Shown: positions 62,261 to 64,000 of the stretch, in pieces
Layout: the number at the start of each line of letters is the position of its first letter
Numbering within the stretch: the stretch's first letter is position 1
Notes under the pieces: model-generated
What the model was told of the DNA's origin: nothing
Database searches by the model: none
The model's input: the letters and a program-made list of their open reading frames with translations, nothing else
Assembly (NCBI RefSeq): GCF_000685315.1
Contig: NZ_ARYM01000016.1
Span: forward strand, 27,373-91,372
DNA length: 64,000 nt
DNA from: Hyphomonas polymorpha PS728
GTDB lineage: Bacteria; Pseudomonadota; Alphaproteobacteria; Caulobacterales; Hyphomonadaceae
Reading direction: 5' to 3'
Translations under genes and position numbers: made by a program

Positions 62261-63870
62261 GGCGCCTTGTTATCCAATGCCCCAATCCATACTCCAAAAG
62301 GCGCCAAACGCTCCGGAACACGCATCGTTCCATCCGACGCCAGGAGTGTTCGGGCCGCTGGGAGAGGCATGCCAACCTCCTGCGGGGCGTTAGTCAGATT
62401 GAAAAGGCACACCACCCGCTCGCCTTCAAAGCTGCGCTCGATTGCCAGCAAGGCAGCGGGAGTTTCCGGAAAGCTCACTTCGCCCAGCCTGAATGCGGCC
62501 GATCCGTTGCGCACAGCAATCACAAGACGCGTGAACTCCAGCACCGAGAAGGGCTGACCATATTGCGCCGCCGCCGCCTGAAGCGCGTGGCCCGCGCCGA
62601 CGGGTAACCACGGCTTCACCTCGGAGAAGCCAGCATAGCTGTTGTCGTTGATCCAGGGCATGGGCGTACGGGCGCCATCCCGCCCAAGGGTCAGCGGCCA
62701 GTTGGCGATGGCTTCCGGGTCCCGCAAATCTTCAAAGGCGATCTCGGCCTGCGTCAGCCCCAGCTCCTCCCCCTGATAGAGGATGGGGTTGCCGCGCAGG
62801 CAGAGCAGCAGCGCATTGGTCAGCTTGGCATAGGCCACAAGGTCACTGCCGGGCGGGCACCAGCGGCTGATACAGCGGGGCGCGTCGTGATTGGAGAAGG
62901 CCCAGGCGGCCCAGCCTTCGCTGAACGGGCCTGCCCAGTTCATCTGGGCGGTTTTCACCCGGCGGGCCGAAAGCGATTTGGCGTATAGAAAGTCAAAGCT
63001 GTAGGCCGAACTGAGCCGGCCTTCGGCCGTAAACGCGCGCATTTCGGGTATCGGATCGGGCCCCGGAATTTCGGCAACCGTATAGATATCGCCATAGCCA
63101 TCGGCGAGTTTGCGCACCCGCTCCATGAATAGGGGAATATCCGGGTGCGACTGGTTATGAATATGATGTTGCAGGTCAAACGGCCGGGTGATCGTTCGCC
63201 CTTCGGCGGGCCAGGGCGGGTTGTCCCGGAATTCGGGATCAAACATCGCAAAATTGATCGCATCCAGCCGGAAGCCATCCACGCCCCGGTCCAGCCAGAA
63301 TTTCGCGACGCCGAGCAGCGCGTCCTGAACCTCGGGGTTGTGGACATTCAGCTGGGGCTGGCTGGAGAGAAAGTTGTGCATGAAATACTGGCCGCGGCGT
63401 GCGTCCCACGTCCAGGCCGGGCCGCCGAACACCGACTGCCAGTTATTGGGGGGCGCGCCATCGGGCTTGGGATCGCGCCAGACGAACCAGTCTGCCTTGG
63501 GGTTTGATCGGGAAGTACGGCTCTCCGCAAACCAGGCATGCTCATCAGAAGTGTGGGCATAGACCTGATCGATGATGACTTTCAGGCCGAGAGAGTGTGC
63601 TTTTTCCAGAAGCGCATCGAAATCCGCCAGGGTGCCGAACACCGGGTCGACATCGCAATAGTCCGACACATCATAGCCGAAATCCTTCATCGGCGAGCGG
63701 AAGAAGGGCGAGATCCAGATGGCCGACACGCCGAGCGCCGCGATATGATCGAGCCGGCGGGTGATCCCCGGCAGGTCGCCCACCCCATCCCCGTTGGAAT
63801 CCTGATAGGAGCGCGGATATATCTGGTAGATGACCGCGCCGCGCCACCAGGGTTGCGTATCTTGGCTCAT
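62257..63870 (-). CDS. Alpha-glucosidase (GH13 family)
   Basis: A 537-residue glycoside hydrolase family 13 enzyme. WWRGAVIYQIYPRSYQDSNGDGVGDLPGI opens the (beta/alpha)8 barrel. The catalytic residues read as nucleophile Asp203 (DGFRLDAINF), acid/base Glu267 (VAEIPGPDP) and Asp329 (FSNHDAPR). The GH13_23-like arrangement suggests action on short alpha-1,4 or alpha-1,6 glucosides such as maltose or isomaltose; exact linkage is not readable. There is no signal peptide, so it acts in the cytoplasm on imported sugars. It precedes zwf by 91 bases on the same strand, linking released glucose to the Entner-Doudoroff genes. Confidence 0.92.
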   Translation of the reverse strand: MSQDTQPWWRGAVIYQIYPRSYQDSNGDGVGDLPGITRRLDHIAALGVSAIWISPFFRSPMKDFGYDVSDYCDVDPVFGTLADFDALLEKAHSLGLKVIIDQVYAHTSDEHAWFAESRTSRSNPKADWFVWRDPKPDGAPPNNWQSVFGGPAWTWDARRGQYFMHNFLSSQPQLNVHNPEVQDALLGVAKFWLDRGVDGFRLDAINFAMFDPEFRDNPPWPAEGRTITRPFDLQHHIHNQSHPDIPLFMERVRKLADGYGDIYTVAEIPGPDPIPEMRAFTAEGRLSSAYSFDFLYAKSLSARRVKTAQMNWAGPFSEGWAAWAFSNHDAPRCISRWCPPGSDLVAYAKLTNALLLCLRGNPILYQGEELGLTQAEIAFEDLRDPEAIANWPLTLGRDGARTPMPWINDNSYAGFSEVKPWLPVGAGHALQAAAAQYGQPFSVLEFTRLVIAVRNGSAAFRLGEVSFPETPAALLAIERSFEGERVVCLFNLTNAPQEVGMPLPAARTLLASDGTMRVPERLAPFGVWIGALDNKAP

Positions 63871-64000
63871 GCGGACCTCCAGAACTGCGCTCCATCAAGG
63901 TCTCGGCCGCTGCGCCGCCAATGACAAGAGGGCCGCGCCAAATGGCACAGGCGACCGCTTTCTGAATTGTCCGGAAATGAGCGACCTGAGACATAGGTGA

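Noticed and set aside
63671..64000. Possible additional gene at the right edge, upstream of the alpha-glucosidase
   Set aside because: The open frame there overlaps the alpha-glucosidase start out of frame and shows no family motif. The 130 bases after 63870 hold no feature I can support, although an upstream gene could end there.

Overview
The window reads as a chromosomal stretch of a Gram-negative alphaproteobacterium with moderately high GC. Four things point there: lipid A and BamA/LolCD envelope genes, a 14-subunit complex I operon with the short mitochondrial-type NuoG and separate nuoC and nuoD, short-form ProRS, and an alphaproteobacterial SOS box (GAAC-N7-GAAC) in front of lexA. Gene order (trpEGDC-lexA; lpxD-lpxA-lpxI-lpxB-gltA; rpsB-tsf-pyrH-frr-uppS-cdsA-dxr-rseP-bamA; nuo-birA-coaX-rnj-mce-proS-lolCD-dnaE; zwf-pgl-edd-glk) recalls Caulobacterales and Hyphomonadaceae. 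A Hyphomonas-like organism is my best guess, from memory and not from a search.

Layout. 1-1.5 kb: the end of a DUF1365 gene coupled to cfa (+). 1.5-4.5 kb: pyrG, secG and tpiA (-). 4.6-11.1 kb: ppiD, trpE-trpG-trpD-trpC and lexA (+). 11.0-13.1 kb: comEC (-), with an apparent single-base frameshift. 13.2-16.1 kb: gltX and gltA (+), closed by a strong terminator that lies inside the convergent lpxB. 16.0-30.2 kb: a long minus-strand envelope and translation cluster, from rpsB through tsf, pyrH, frr, uppS, cdsA, dxr, rseP, bamA, ompH/skp, lpxD, lpxA and lpxI to lpxB. 30.4-57.0 kb: a collinear minus-strand run, from nuoA-N through birA, coaX, rnj, mce, a DUF1467 gene, proS, lolC and lolD to dnaE. 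It carries three accessory genes within the nuo part. 57.2-62.2 kb: the upper Entner-Doudoroff operon zwf-pgl-edd-glk (-). 62.3-63.9 kb: a GH13 alpha-glucosidase (-).

Most genes are housekeeping and tightly packed, with many start/stop overlaps (ATGA, GTGA, TGATG, TTGA), so translational coupling looks widespread. The functional modules are clear: tryptophan synthesis, lipid A synthesis plus outer-membrane assembly, ribosome function and recycling, isoprenoid and phospholipid precursors, respiratory complex I, and carbohydrate entry through alpha-glucosides and glucose into 6-phosphogluconate dehydration.

No tRNA, rRNA, IS element, prophage, CRISPR array or defence island was recognised, and no gene-free stretch exceeds about 190 bases. 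I did not find a clearly new system. The signals most worth checking are a structured leader just upstream of rpsB, a LacI-type palindrome over the zwf -35 element, the comEC frameshift, the missing fabZ between lpxD and lpxA, a His-rich loop in NuoL, and the extra genes inside the nuo operon. All family assignments come from reading motifs by eye; no database search was run.
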